Shown here piece after piece: positions 38,741 to 49,929 of a stretch of 64,000 bases of DNA; position 1 is the stretch's first letter; every line of letters starts with the position of its first letter. A program made the translations under genes and the position numbers. Source of the DNA: Prorocentrum cordatum. Its lineage: Eukaryota; Sar; Dinophyceae; Prorocentrales; Prorocentraceae. The DNA lies in contig CAUYUJ010011270.1 in assembly GCA_963575745.1 (NCBI GenBank), positions 186,001 to 250,000 on the forward strand, written 5' to 3'. The notes beneath the pieces were generated by a model. That model did no database searches, was not told the DNA's origin, and saw nothing but the letters and a program-made list of their open reading frames with translations.

Positions 38741-39237
38741 CACGAATGCTTCCTGGCGGTCAGCATCCTTGACAAATATCGTGCAGAGCGATGATAAGAC
38801 TGGGCCGGGTGACGCTACCGAATGCGTTTTCCCAATCATGCAACACTGCGATGGCTTTCTGACGTGTGATGTCTCCGTGCTCCGCCATCTGCGCGCGCAG
38901 TGCATTGCCTGCGCCGCGCCTCTGCGCTGTCCAGCACCGGCGGTGCGGTGCCTCCAACCCGCGCGGTCCGCGCGGGTTGGAGGCACGCGTCGAAAGCCGC
39001 GGCTAAACGCTGTTGCACAATGGCCGCATAAATATTGCAGTTTTTCAGGAGCAAACTACGCCAATAGTCTTCCCAAGTGCTCGCGTTTCCCTCTTTTTGA
39101 AGGAGGGGGGAGCGGACCACTGCAGATGACCAGCGCAGCCAGGCAAAAATGAAACCACAAACTAAGCCTCCCTGGCAAAACGCCGTAACGGTCTGGACGG
39201 CCAGCGCTTGCCAAATAAGTGAAAACAATTCACTCAA
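38740..39237 (-). pseudogene. Reverse transcriptase scrap (non-LTR type), frameshifted
   Basis: Reading minus, TWEDYWRSLLLKNCNIYAAI leads into AAFDACLQPARTARVGG. After a frame change near 38,905 come MAEHGDITRQKAIAVLHDW and ENAFGSVTRPSLIIALHDIC. The LHDWENAFGSV segment looks like RT motif A (catalytic Asp, then AFGS), and the DADRQEAFVGLVEA segment follows. There is no YxDD motif, so only the first part of the palm is present. It ends at a G/T-rich homopolymer near 38,620. The family is a guess. Confidence 0.4.
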
Positions 39238-39719
39238 AACGGTCCCTCTGGGTCCGCCGTGGGACGCGTTCCGACCAGGAGGAGGAGGGGGAGGAGGAAG
39301 GAACGAAAGGAAGAAAAGAGGACAGGACGAGAGGGAAGAGGGTAATGCTGATTCGTATCATCCAGCTCCGTGCACAGCGCACTGAAATAGGACAACTCAA
39401 TGACAAGCGGTCGCAGCCCTGACCGGGCAGATCGACCAAAGATCTGGCACAGAGGTACTGGGGAAAAGGAAAGGAGGAAAAAGACGAAGAGAAGGAGAAC
39501 ACAACAAAGCCTCGAGGGTCCTAGCCCACCGACTCCCACGAGTCTGGGCGCCCTGAAGGCCAAATGCTTCCAGAGCGCCGCGCGAATGGGCGACACCTTG
39601 CCACATGAAAATGAACAAAGTAAGCGCGCAACTAAGCAGAGGCAACGGGCTAAGACCGCAACCGAAAACGAAGAAAGCAGCGGGGAGAGAGGAGAAGACG
39701 AGACTGGGCTCCTAACCGC

Positions 39720-41530
39720 CGTCACGCGGCCGCGCGAAAGAAGGCGGAGAGTCTGGCGATGGTCGCGGGCAGCCTCCCTCACATATGTAGGGAAGCCGTC
39801 GCGGCACCCAGCTGATGGCAGAACGCCATGCCGTGCGGAGCCATGGCAACGATAAGGTGCGCACGCGGAGATCGCTCGCAGGGCCGTGCATGTTTCCCGC
39901 GCCTCCTCAGCAGCGGGCAGGCACGGGTCCACCCCGAGAAAATCCCCCAAGCAGAGGGACCGCGGCGGCTTGCCTAGGCCCAGGTGGCGCTGACAAAGCC
40001 CGTGGAAGCACGAGCACACGGTGCAGTGCCTGATGCTGTCTTCACTCAGCGGGCAGCCTAACACGCCTCGCTTTTACCTGCTGGAAGCGGCGGCGCGTCA
40101 CCCAACCATTGCAAATTGCGCAGAGGGCTGCCGCAGAAACTCGTGGAGGCACGCGTTCGGCCAGGATCGTGGACGCCCTCGGGACCCGAGCCACCCGGCG
40201 CCCAGGCAGCACGTCCAATTCCCAGTGGTCCAGACGTCGGCGGAGGCGCTGGAAAGCTGCCCCGCTCGGCACGGCCTGGAGCATAGTAGCCGCCACGGGT
40301 TTGCCAACCAACGCGGCTGGGCCCTTCGCCCCCCGTCGTAACACATAGAAAACGAAAGCGTGGGGAGGGAACTCAGACTCGTAGCCCTCGCGGTGGCCTC
40401 CGCCTGCTCCAGCTGCAGAAGACATGCGCCATCCAGCCAAGTACTCCAAGTCGCAACGCGCTGCCTGAGAGGCGAGGTCTGGATCGCCTGTCGCAACCGG
40501 GCGGCGCGCTCAGGAACTCCCAGGCCACCATGGGCCCGATCCTCCAAGTAGAAGACGCGAGCTTTGGCGCCCGTGCATCTCGCCCGAAGGTCCGGGGCCT
40601 CCACGGGGAAGCCGAGGTCGCGCAATCCGTGGAGACACCGCGGGTGCGCCCAGTCCCGGGGCCCAGCAGCAGCGCCGCGCATGCCCGGGGTTCGCGGGGC
40701 TCGATCGCGGCGGGAACGGAGCCCAACTGGCCTGCGAAGATGGGGGCGCTCGCCACGAATACGTTTTTTGGCCCGAAGGGTCGCGCAGTCCAGCCCCGAC
40801 CTGCCCCCAGAGCTGGGCCCTTTCCAAAAATGTGCGCAAGGGCGCCTTCAAGGATGCGCCAGCGCAGCCCGGGCCAAGGATGAACCCCGAGTACTTCGCA
40901 AACCAGCTGATTGTGACTCCTGCCCACGCCGGAGCCGCCTGCGACAAGAGCGAACGCAACGTATTCACGTCGCGCTGGACCAGCGGCGCGACCACCGTCT
41001 GAGCGATGCTGATGGCAAGGCCCGAGATGCGAGCATAGGTCATGAAAAGCTCCTCCAAGACTGGGACCACCGAGAGGAACCCAGAAAGAACCATTGCGAG
41101 ATCATCAGCAAATGCACGCATGCACGCCCTGGGAAAACCCTGGCGGAGCCGGTGCAACGAAAGGTCCGAGGCGACGGCGAACAACAGTGGAGGTAACGGG
41201 CACCCCTGCCGGACACCACGCGTGAGTTCGAAGCCGCCGCACCGCAAGCCGCGCGCCGCCAGCGAACCCCGATTCGCCCAGTAAAGCACACGGATCAAAC
41301 GTGGAAGCCACGAGGGCCAGCCCAATGCAGCGAAAATATTGCACAAGAAGATGTGCTCCACGGATGGGAAGGCTGCGGCGAAGTCGAAAAGCACGGCGGC
41401 CGCGTCCTCCCTCGAGCGCCGCGGTGGCCGCCGCTCCGTCGATGTCTACGATGTTCGCCAACGTGGAGCGGCCTGATATGATGCCGCGCTGCGACTCGGA
41501 AACACGGGGGCCGACCCAGGTTCGATGAGA
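39720..41530 (-). mobile_element. 5'-truncated LINE-type retrotransposon (LINE-1 of this window)
   Basis: Starts at about 41,530 inside the RT (RTWVGPRVSESQRGIISGRS), so the endonuclease and the front of RT are missing, as is usual for incomplete target-primed insertions. The catalytic motif is FADDLAMVL near 41,112. The C-terminal region runs to about 39,720 and carries a Cys/His cluster with EDSIRHC. Two or more frameshifts break the coding region. Confidence 0.75.
39720..41530 (-). pseudogene. LINE reverse transcriptase and C-terminal zinc-cluster domain
   Basis: RT motifs in order: ISGRSTLANIVDIDGAA, a one-base frameshift near 41,408, LFDFAAAFPSVEH (motif A Asp), ELTRGVRQGCPLPPLLFAVA (motif B) and RAFADDLAMVL (motif C). 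The thumb and connection continue over 41,000-40,100 in shifting frames. The last part has a cluster typical of LINE C-termini: GCPLSEDSIRHCTVCSCFHG near 40,060-39,990, probably nucleic-acid binding. The protein would copy its own RNA at the target site. It is a pseudogene because of the shifts and the missing N-terminus. Confidence 0.72.
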
Positions 41531-41794
41531 ATCCTCTATGCGCTAGCCAACAACCTCTTGTCTGTCTTTTTGGCGTTCAGGGGCCGGACCGAGTCGGGGG
41601 CATAATCCCACCAGCCCTCTGGGCGTCGGTGGTTTAGAACGTACCCCTCCTTCTTCCCCTTCGGGGGGGGGGGTACCCCTCCCCCTACTCGCTCCCCTGG
41701 ACCTGGACGGGGGGTTCCGCGAGGTGTCAGGGCGTCCAAAACGGCCTCGGCGAGGAAGCCAAAATCATTGGTTTCACGGTTTCACTAGGGTTTA

Positions 41795-43260
41795 GGCCCC
41801 GTTTTGGCCTCCTGGGGGGGGGACGCTAGTTAATGCTCCCCTCTTGTTTGATCGATTTCCTCCAAGATGGCCCCAAGAAGCGCCCAGGAGGCCCCAAGAG
41901 GTCCCAAGATGGCCCCAAGATGGCCCCAAGAGGCCCCCAAGAGGCCCCCAGGAGGCCCCCAAGAAACCCCCACGAGGCCCCAAGGAACCCCCCAGAGGCA
42001 CCCAAGATGCTCCAAGAGGCCTCGGCGAGAATGCCAAAACGGCCTCGGCGAAGAAGCCAAAATCATTTGTTTTACCAAGGTTTTGGCCCCATTTTGGCCT
42101 CCTAGGGGGGGGGGGCGCTAGTTAATGCTCTCCTCTTGTTTGATCGATCTCCTCCAAGATGGCCCCAAGAAGCGCCCAGGAGGCCCCAAGAGGTCCCAAG
42201 ATGGCCCCAAGATGGCCCCAAGAGGCGCCCAAGAGGCCTCCCCAAGAGACCCCCCAGAGGCACCCAAGATGCTCCAAGAGGCCTCGGCGAGAATGCCAAA
42301 ACGGCCTCGGCGAGGAAGCGAGGCGAGGCGCGCTGTGTCCGCCGGCCGGCTGGCGGGCCCCTTAGGAGCAGCGCGGGTGGGACGGAGCCCTCAGAGGACG
42401 TGTCGGGGGCAGGAGTTGGAGCCGGAGCCGGAGTCGGAACAAGAGTCGGAGAGAAGACCAGAGTGGGAAGAACACGGAAAGCTGGAGTCGGGGAAGCATT
42501 CCAGATCCTATAGGTTGTAATGGGCGTAGGCGTAATGTATGAAATCATCTTCTAGATCCCTCCATAGTTGTTGGTCTGTTGCAATTGATAACCATTGGTT
42601 GTTGTGTTCCTGGTCGTCGCGGTCTTCACACGCGCCCTTGGCGCGAGGAAGCCAACAAAATCATTGGTTTCACATGGGTTTTGGCCCCATTTTGGCCTCC
42701 TGGGGGGGGGGGGCGCTAGTTAATGCTCCCCTCTTGTTTGATCGATCTCCTCTAAGATGGCCCCAAAAAGCGCCCAGGAGGCCCCAAGAGGTCCCAAGAT
42801 GGCCCCAGAAGGCCCCAAAAAGGCTCCCAGGAGGCCCACAAGAGACCCCCAAGAGGCCCCAAGAGACCCTCAGAGGCACCCAAAATGCTCCAAGAGGCCT
42901 CGGCGAGAATGTCAAAACAGCCTCGGCGAAGAAGCCAAATCAGTGGTTTTACCAAGGTTTTGGCCCCATTTTGGCCTCCTGGGAGGGGGGAGGGGGGGGC
43001 TAGTTAATGCTCCCCTCTTGTTTAATCCATCTCCTCCAAGATAACCCCAAGAAGCGCCCAGGAGGCCCCAGGAGGTCCCAAGATGGCCCCAAGATGGCCC
43101 CAAGAGGCCCCCAAGAGGCTCCCAGGAGGCCCCCAAGAGACCCCCAAAGGCCCCAAGAGACCCCCCAGAGGCACCCAAGATGCTCCAAGAGGCCTCGGCG
43201 AGAATGCCAAGTCATTGATTCTACGAAAGTCTTAGCCGCATGTTGGCCTCTTGGGGTGGG
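41795..43260. repeat. Tandem ~280-bp repeat, four units plus a partial, one unit with a ~320-bp insertion
   Basis: Anchors GGCCCCNTTTTGGCCTCC occur at 41,795, 42,085, 42,683 and 42,962, with a degraded fifth at 43,235. Spacing is 290, 598, 279 and 273. Each unit contains a C-run/G-run, AGTTAATGCTCYCCTCTTG and an internal CCCCAAGATGGCC/CCAAGAGGCC minirepeat. The long second interval holds unrelated sequence at about 42,318-42,645, including a GGAGTCGGAGCC-type repeat. Confidence 0.85.
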
Positions 43261-43458
43261 GGCACTTATTAAATCAATAGCGCCTGGGAGCCCAAAATGA
43301 CCTCCAAGATGGCTCGGGATATCCTGAGATGTCTCATACTGGCTTCCTGTGTGTGCTGCCCACTTCCCTGTTAAGTCAAGTGAACCTGCACCAGCTGGTG
43401 CATGAGCAAAGTGAAACGTCAAGTGCGCGTGGCGCCGGTCACACTACAGTGATTCAGA

Positions 43459-43515
43459 GAAGGAGGAGGAGGAGGAGGAGGAGGAGGAGGAGGAGGAGGA
43501 GGACGAGGAGGAGGA
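43459..43515. repeat. (AGG)n tract
   Basis: GGAGGA triplets with one GACGAG interruption. Confidence 0.85.
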
Positions 43516-43636
43516 AAACCCCCCTTTTTACTCGACGAGGGAGGCATGGGGCGATCGCTCACGCGCGTCAGACGCGTGGGCGGGCAGAAACATGCTGCGG
43601 GTCTCATCTTCTCAGAAAGGGTAGCTGAGCTAATCT

Positions 43637-43770
43637 GATTGGGCGTCCAAGAACCGACGACGCAATCTAGCAAGTCCTGACCCGCGACGCCCTCTGATTG
43701 GGCGTCCAAAAAAACCGACGACGCAGTATGGCAAGTCCTGGCCCGCGACGCCCTCTGACTAGGCGTCCTC
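43637..43770. repeat. 57-bp tandem repeat (2.4 copies)
   Basis: Units contain TGATTGGGCGTCCAA, ACCGACGACGCA and GCAAGTCCTGRCCCGCGACG. The second unit has extra A bases. Confidence 0.85.
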
Positions 43771-44046
43771 ATCCCATGGCCATCGTTCTGATGACACGGA
43801 TCGACCTCGGGGTTGTGGCGCTCGGGACTGGTTTCCTGGGATCACTTCCCCGCGAACAAAGACGATGGGCTGTCTTACTTCTTGAGGACCTCGAGCCACG
43901 TCGTCACTTCGTCCTCGAGCCATCCCGCGGGCATAACTCCTGTCATCCGGAGGAGGAGAGCGAGGAGGAGGACGAGGAGGGGGAGGGGGAGAGCTAGCAC
44001 CAAACGGTGCACAAGCAGGAAGCACGCAAAATGGACAAGCGACCGG

Positions 44047-44751
44047 TCAGTCGCGCCATACTTCTACCGCCGACTCCCACGCCGCTGCTGCACCGGCCTC
44101 CGGCCTGAAGAAATCAGCTAAGCGGCCGCGGGCGCCGGCTATTCCCAAACAGCTATTCAGAACCATGTTGCCCCACTTCTGTCGGGGGCGCCCTCGTTTG
44201 CGAGGCCCTGTCAGCAATCGCGGCTCAATGCCGCCGGGCTGTAGGACGGACCATCGCACAGGGTCGTCGCAGGGTCGCCCCGCGAGCTGCCCTCAGAAAA
44301 CCATTTGTCGTTTAGAAATGGCTTCGCTCAGCGGCCTTTCGCCGGCCATGCTCAGTACGGCGTTGTTGGACACGCGACTTATATTTGAAAGTTGCACTCT
44401 GTAAACCCGTCTTAAACACCGGGTTTGAAATCCGTCCAGCCTCTTCCGCTCTGATTTGTTCAGGCAAGCGGCGAAAAGGCAATAGCGTAATTTTGAAACG
44501 ATGCATGCGTTAAAGATCTTCACTTTTCGTTCCCGAGATAATGTTGCGTGAGACCAGATTGCACGCAACACATTGAAATCCTGCTCTGCCGCGCCTAATC
44601 TCCGATTAAACTCAGAGCCACTACGGCCGCCTGACGAGATGTGGGCCCCGAGATACAGCAAGGCCTCCTTTTCTTTCACGGTGTCTCCAACGCTGTTCAC
44701 TACGTGTGCGCCTGAGCGGACTCTCATCATGTCAACTTTGTTCCAGTTCAA
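44047..44751 (-). pseudogene. LINE-2 C-terminal region
   Basis: The frame from 44,751 has ALLYLGAHISSGGRSGSEFN, the usual post-RT segment, then ERKVKIFNACIVSKLRYCLF and RCLRRVYRVQLSNISRVSN. After a frame change near 44,290 the last part has RGRPRQKWGNMVLN and stops at 44,047. YLG-I-G at the start and GRPR-W near the end are standard marks of the LINE C-terminus. Confidence 0.72.
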
Positions 44752-44763
44752 GCTCAGGCCGCA

Positions 44764-46022
44764 CTACTTCCCGCACTCGTCCACGCAGGACATGGGCCCC
44801 TGCGCGACGACAGGGTTCGCGCCCATCAAGAGCGCGTCATCGGCGCACACCAAGTCTCGCACAAAGTGCGCGTCGGGAATGTCCGGCAGTCGCCTGCGTA
44901 GCCGAGCGTGCGCATCCTCCAGCAGCGTCGTCATGGTGATGGTGAACAGGAATGGAGACAGCGGGCACCCCTGGCAGATACCGAACCTTTGCCGCCGCTC
45001 TCTGGATGATGAGCCGAAGTCAGACACGACAAATTTTCTGTCCTCGTATACCGCCTTCACCATGTCTACGAGCTTGGCAGGGCACCCGAACCGCCGAAGC
45101 GACGTCGCCATTGCTGCGGGTGACGCGGAATCGAGAGCCTTCACCCAATCAAGCGCAAGTAGGTGGACGGCCCCCCACCTTCGTGGCCCAGGCATCCTCC
45201 AGCACCCTCCTGGCCACGAAGATCGCGTCCGAAGTATCGCGCTTGGACCAGAAGCCAAATTGGGTGGGCCAAATCTTGTCCTCTGCACCCGCGTCCTTCA
45301 GCCTTTGCAACATGATCATCGCGAAGACCGCGTGCCCTATCGGCAGCAAGCTGATCCGCCGGTAATTGTCGCAAACTGCAGGGTCGCCCTTTTTATGGAT
45401 CATGCGAACCCGCGAATTGTGCCACGCGTCTGGCACCGCTGCCTGTGACCAGACCACGTTACAGAAACGTAACCCATGCAAGGGCTGGCTGTCCGTCTTC
45501 AGCAGACGCTTTCCAGGAATTCCGGTGGCAAGCCGTCCAAGCCGCCCGATCGTTTGTTTTTGTTTGTCTGCGGGCGGCTCGCTGAACCTCCTCGTCAGTG
45601 ATGATGTACAGGTTGAACGGCAAACCAGCTTGGTTCGCAGGGTCTTCTGGCAGCACTGTCGTCGGTCGCACGGCCCACTGCGCTGTCTCTAAGTGCTGCG
45701 CAAGTGTACCTGCCCTGCGGTCGCTGTCCACCAGATCTCCCTCGTTCGTGCGAAGTCTTCCCCGGGCATGCTGGCAGCCCTTGCGCAGTCTGTGGATATG
45801 TGTCCAATCTCCTTCTCTGGTTACATCCTCGAACCAATTCGCATTGTCTCTGGCCACGGAAGCTCGGATTCGTTTCGGCATGTCACGCTCTCGCGGGGCA
45901 TCCGCCCCGCCGGACCCGATGCCGCAACCGCGCGAGTTCCAACGCGCTGCTGCTGATCCATGGTTTGCGGGGGCGAATCGGCTCCTGCGGCAAGACAGTC
46001 GTCGCCGCATGTACGAAGCCAT
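44764..46022 (-). pseudogene. LINE-2 reverse transcriptase
   Basis: An upstream linker (46,022-45,500) includes NWFEDVTREGDWTHIHRLRK and NLYIITDEEVQRAARRQ. RT motifs follow: RVRMIHKKGDPAVCDNYRRI (45,400), TQFGFWSKRDTSDAIFV, LLALDWVKALDSASPAAMA (motif A Asp), RFGICQGCPLSPFLF (motif B) and LVCADDALLM (motif C, near 44,850). Motif C reads CADD, where LINEs usually have YADD or FADD. Frames change near 45,290 and 44,760. Confidence 0.75.
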
Positions 46023-46289
46023 CGACCATTCGGCACCGCGCCCGTTTCACGTCAGAGTCGTTCGGGGAGGCCTCTTCGCAGCTGCCCCAAACCTCGCCCA
46101 GACATCTTGCAAAGATCTGCCTGGTATCATTGTCGGCCAGGGCGCCGTGGTCACGGCGGCGCGCCAGTTCTTCCACGCAGCGTTCGTCGACCTCCATGCG
46201 CGCGGAAGCTTGCAGCAAGAAGTCATGCGATGATAGTGGCGCATCTGGGTAACAAGTCGCACTTCTGACGTTGCGCAGCCAAGGCTGCC

Positions 46290-46994
46290 CACGACGAAAG
46301 ACATCGATCTGCGAGTGAGTCTGGCCGCTGACCAGGGCGCCTGCTTTCGTGCCAACGTTGCAGCAGGCTGCCAAACCGTCAATCGAGGTCTCGAACAAAT
46401 GCTGGCCAGGCACATGTTGAGATGTGTGAGCGCCTCCACAAAGCAAATGTCAATTGGCATCGCCCTTGCGGCTTGCGCCCCGTGCCCGGGCCCAGCAGGG
46501 CGTGCTCGCCCACCGCGGCGCGTTCGCCATCCACGCGGCAGTGAAGCTTCGCATTGAAATCGCCCAAATAGCAATTTGGGTCCGCGCGCCGATTTGGACA
46601 CGACAAATTCAGCCAGGTCACGAAAGACAGTATGTCCTTGATCCGAATGCTTGCCACTATGAGGAGCATATGCCGAGAATGCAAAAGCCTTGCCTCCAGG
46701 GGCGCGTACTTTCAACGGCGCCAGTCTTGAATCGGCCAGGCAGAATCCCACTACCGATCTCCGGAACCAAAGAGCCACTAGGAACCCCGCTCCGGCTCTC
46801 TGGCTATCTCCGTCGATCCTCCCCGACATGATGACCAAGAAGCCTGATTATGTCGCGAACGCGTTGGACTTCATTTGCCAAGCCTCTTGCGCGCGCAGCG
46901 CCCCGATCTCGTCATTGATCACGATTCTCTCTAATTCGATATGTTTCGAATCTGCGCGCCCTTCAATGTTCCAAGATGCAGTCGTGAATTCTAA
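46290..46994 (-). pseudogene. LINE-2 APE-type endonuclease domain
   Basis: The first frame gives TTASWNIEGRADSKHIELER and IGALRAQEAWQ (Asn and Glu of the first two endonuclease motifs). A second frame gives GAGFLVALWFRRSVVGFCLA and AFAFSAYAPHSGKHSDQGH. A third gives CYLGDFNAKLHCRVDG near 46,560, the GDFNA motif. The domain would nick target DNA to prime reverse transcription. At least two frame changes break it. Confidence 0.72.
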
Positions 46995-47164
46995 AGTTGA
47001 AGGGGAGAAACGCCCGCCCCTGCACGCGGCGAGTGGCAGTTTGGCTTGGCCAGGCTGCTCCGCCCCAGCTGCGCGGGCGCCGCCCACTTCCCTGATCGAG
47101 GCAATTCCTCTGGGCATCGTCTCTGGGCGGGCTGGCGGGGCTTCGCGAAGCGTCAACAAGATTC

Positions 47165-47965
47165 GACGCCCTCGCCCTGAATTCCCGCTGGCCGCTTGGG
47201 AAAAAAGAACGGAAGGCCCCAATTGAAGTCCACGAGTTGTGAGAACATCGCATCTGGCCCCCCCTCCACCGCCATAGCCTGGAAGGCGTCGAAAAGGACA
47301 GACATAGCAGGATCCTCGACGCGACGCTGCGCCACGAACGGTGCCCCATCAGGCCCTGGGGATCTCGACATGCGGAAGGCTTCCCCGACGCGGCTCCGGC
47401 GAGGCTGGAAGAACTCGGCGGGGAACGGCGCGGCGTCGGCCAAAGGCTTCGAGCCCGCGTCCTCCTCGAGCCGCTGGCGGGGAGAGCTTCGTCGACACCC
47501 CGCGCGCGAAACACCTCGCGCCAATGGCCTCGCGGCGAGTTGCCGCGCCGTCGACGTCCGAACGAACTTCTCCCGCGGCGTTCAAAACGGCGGCAACCGC
47601 GCGCGAGCGGCCTGGAACCAATCGGAACAAGAGTCGGGCCCCCCTCTGGCGGCGCCTCTGGGCGAGCACTGGATCACCACCCCGATAGTCTTCGCGCGCC
47701 CGTCCGAGTTCGCCCAGAGCGTGGCCCCGTGCAAGCTGCTTCGCATGATCCCGAAATCTGTTGAACTTGACCGAAAAGTTGCCGGTAATATCATAGGGGT
47801 TGGCCACCAGATCAGCCAACGAAGAAGGCGCGCAGGCGCCTCGCCATGAAGACCCCGCTCCGAGGCCCTCAAGAACTCCATCGCCGCGCATAGGCGGTCC
47901 TCGAGCGACTCCGCGAGCACAGGCCTTGCCAGATCGAGGCCAAGAGAACGCGAGACAGAGATCAT
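47165..47965 (-). pseudogene. LINE-3 RT N-terminal part, truncated
   Basis: A linker frame (47,965-47,600: DAMISVSRSLGLDLARPVLA) precedes RMSRSPGPDGAPFVAQRRV (47,370) and LVDFNWGLPFFFPKRPAG (about 47,203), the PGPDG and FxPK motifs that open a LINE RT. No catalytic motif remains because the sequence changes to LINE-2 at about 47,165. Confidence 0.65.
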
Positions 47966-48149
47966 CGCATCCTTCAGAAGCTCACTGAGGAGACATCGGG
48001 GATCTCCTTCAACATATCAAACTCAGAACAGCTCGTCGAAGCCAATCCGCACGCCGAGCGGCGCGCTCCGATGGGGGTGCTCCTCTGGCGCAAGGCGGCG
48101 CGGGGCCCAGCGCGCGAAGAGGACAGCGCGGTGGGCCGAGAGACCCTGG

Positions 48150-48905
48150 CGCCATTCTAGTGCTGCGGCCCGCATGTGCCTGTCCAGATGATTGGGGACG
48201 TGTTCGCTGCAATGAATGCGGTCAAGACGGAATCGAGCTTTGGCCGAGGCGCGCGTGAACTCCGGCTGGCACAGCTCGTGGAGGTGATGCGGGCGACCGA
48301 GCTCTGATTTGAAGTGCTGCTCTTACCAGCGTTCCTGTGTCCAGTCGCCTCAGCCCTGCCGGCTGACCTGCGGTCGCCTCATCAAGTGGCGCAATCAAAA
48401 TCGCCACCTCGCGCTGTCAACGTGGAGCTGCGCGGCGCCATGGCGCGCCCGATGCGCCGACGAAAATGTTTGCGCGGCGCCGGGATGGTGGCCCACAAGG
48501 CCACGGCCCGCGGGTAGATGCCGCGCACCTCCGCGCCTGTCGGAAAATACGACACTATCAAACCCAGAGCGCCTGCTGGGCCCCGAGGCCTGAATGCAGC
48601 GGCGCGGCCGGGCCAGATAACATCCCAGACTGGAGAGGTATCGAACTGCTCGAATAAAGACTGCTTGACAATGATGCCCAGCCCGGCGCGGCCAGCAGAG
48701 CAGCCGGCAAACCGTCGAGCAATGCATCCAGGTGGCGGGCGCCAAGCGCGATTGCCACCGTTGGTGCCCTGCTACTTTGCGAGCCACGCGACATCAGCAC
48801 GCCCCATGAGAGAAGCCAGATATCGCGCCTGCGCAGCTGCGAACAAAGCCAGCGCATTCCACGTAGCAACGGCGAAGTCGCCGCGAAATTGACCCAGCCA
48901 CCGAT
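48150..48905 (-). pseudogene. LINE-3 APE-type endonuclease domain
   Basis: FAVATWNALALFAAAQARYL (first motif) is followed, in another frame, by AGLGIIVKQSLFEQFDTS, and near 48,240 by ARFRLDRIHCSEHVPN and LSAHRAV, which fit the RLDRI and SDH motifs at the end of the domain. There are several stops and shifts. Confidence 0.62.
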
Positions 48906-49308
48906 CCGGAGAAGCCGACGGCGACGTCGAACTTGAGAGGGCTGGGGTAGCAAGAGGCATGGCGGGAAGAGCTCCGACAGCGCGACGGAGGCGTTGACGG
49001 CGATACACGTCCAGCGGCACACCCTGAGCGTGCAGAGCGTTCAGGTCCTTCGGAAGGACCGATAACTCGTCGAAAAAGACAGGTGGAAGTGCAGGGAGGA
49101 GACGGTCTTCAGGAAAAACAGGGCGAGGGAGAAGATGACCTTCAGGAACATCACGAGGAGAAATAGAACCCGAGTGTTGGATGTCGAGGCGGTCCGAGCA
49201 ACACTGCCTCGCAGCTGCGGGGCGGAACTGAAAAACGACCTCAATCAACCAACCCTCGACGCCCATTTCGAATTCCTATTCCTGGTCCCAACCAGGGAAA
49301 TGGCGAAG

Positions 49309-49620
49309 TCACCTCGCAGGGGCGGGGGCCGCCGAACCCCGTCCCTGCCCCGCGTTTACCGACATCCGCGCGCCATCGTACAGGTCACTGCTGATCTCGA
49401 TGGCGATGCAGTCTTGCCCTACCTGGATGGCCTGGCCGTGGAGGGCGGCATAGACGCGGCGAACCTCCTCGGAGTCCCGCAAGAGTAGGCACAAACGACC
49501 TGGGGGAGCAGATGGATCTTGAGACGCCAAGTGGAGGTATGTGCCAGCCTGGAATTTGTTCGAGGACGTGACTTCCTCGAGCTGGATCCCGGTTTTCGTA
49601 CTGAGGTGCTGGATCAACAA
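49309..49620 (-). CDS. LINE-3 ORF1-like fragment, hypothetical
   Basis: A 103-residue frame, LIQHLSTKTGIQLEEVTSSN through CLLLRDSEEVRRVYAALHGQ and QDCIAIEISSDLYDGARM, has the look of an RRM-like ORF1 domain of LINE elements: alternating beta strands and helices, and an RRVYAALHG helix. I infer the function from position ahead of the endonuclease. It ends in a Gly/Ala-rich tail. Confidence 0.4.
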   Translation of the reverse strand: MLIQHLSTKTGIQLEEVTSSNKFQAGTYLHLASQDPSAPPGRLCLLLRDSEEVRRVYAALHGQAIQVGQDCIAIEISSDLYDGARMSVNAGQGRGSAAPAPAR

Positions 49621-49929
49621 CTTGAGGAACCTCCCCGTCCTCCTTCCCGATTTCCCCTTTTACCATGATGTCAGTGAGGTGATCGAGGGAGGAGGGTCCC
49701 CGAGGCTGCGCGCCCTTGCGGCGACGAGAGGCTGCGAGGGCAGATGCCATGGGGAAGCAAAACGTCGTCCCCCACAACGCGAGGGATTCCACTTCAAGCG
49801 AGTGGCACTGTGGCGGCGGAGCTGGGGTCGGTAGCGAGCACCGTGAGTTCAGCTCGTTCCACGAATGCGCGTCAACCTCCGTATAGACCAGGAGCTTGCA
49901 GGGGGCAAAGAAGAGCGCCTGTGTGCAGA

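Larger units (their letters stand above)
44047..47160 (-). mobile_element. Near-complete LINE-type retrotransposon (LINE-2)
   Basis: Minus-strand order: 5' leader (47,160-47,000), APE-type endonuclease (46,994-about 46,290), linker, RT (45,500-44,760) and a C-terminal region ending in a GRPRQKW motif (44,193) with a stop at 44,047. The roughly 3-kb coding span has most of the expected parts but many frameshifts. Its 5' edge abuts the broken RT of LINE-3, suggesting it inserted into LINE-3 or truncated it. Confidence 0.75.
47165..49620 (-). mobile_element. LINE-type retrotransposon truncated in its RT (LINE-3)
   Basis: Minus order: tail of an ORF1-like protein (49,620-49,310), endonuclease (about 48,905-48,150), linker, and the first RT motifs (47,370-47,190), where it stops at the 5' edge of LINE-2. 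Frames change often. Confidence 0.65.

Noticed and set aside
42080-42105. Possible dinoflagellate spliced-leader gene (CCATTTTGGC match)
   Set aside because: The match continues as CTCC, not CTCAAG, and recurs in every tandem unit. No spliced-leader sequence was found on either strand.
41833-43044. Several ORFs rich in PRWPQEAPRRPQ on the plus strand and LLGASWGHLG on the minus strand
   Set aside because: They are translations of the CCCCAAGAGGCC minirepeat inside the tandem ~280-bp unit.
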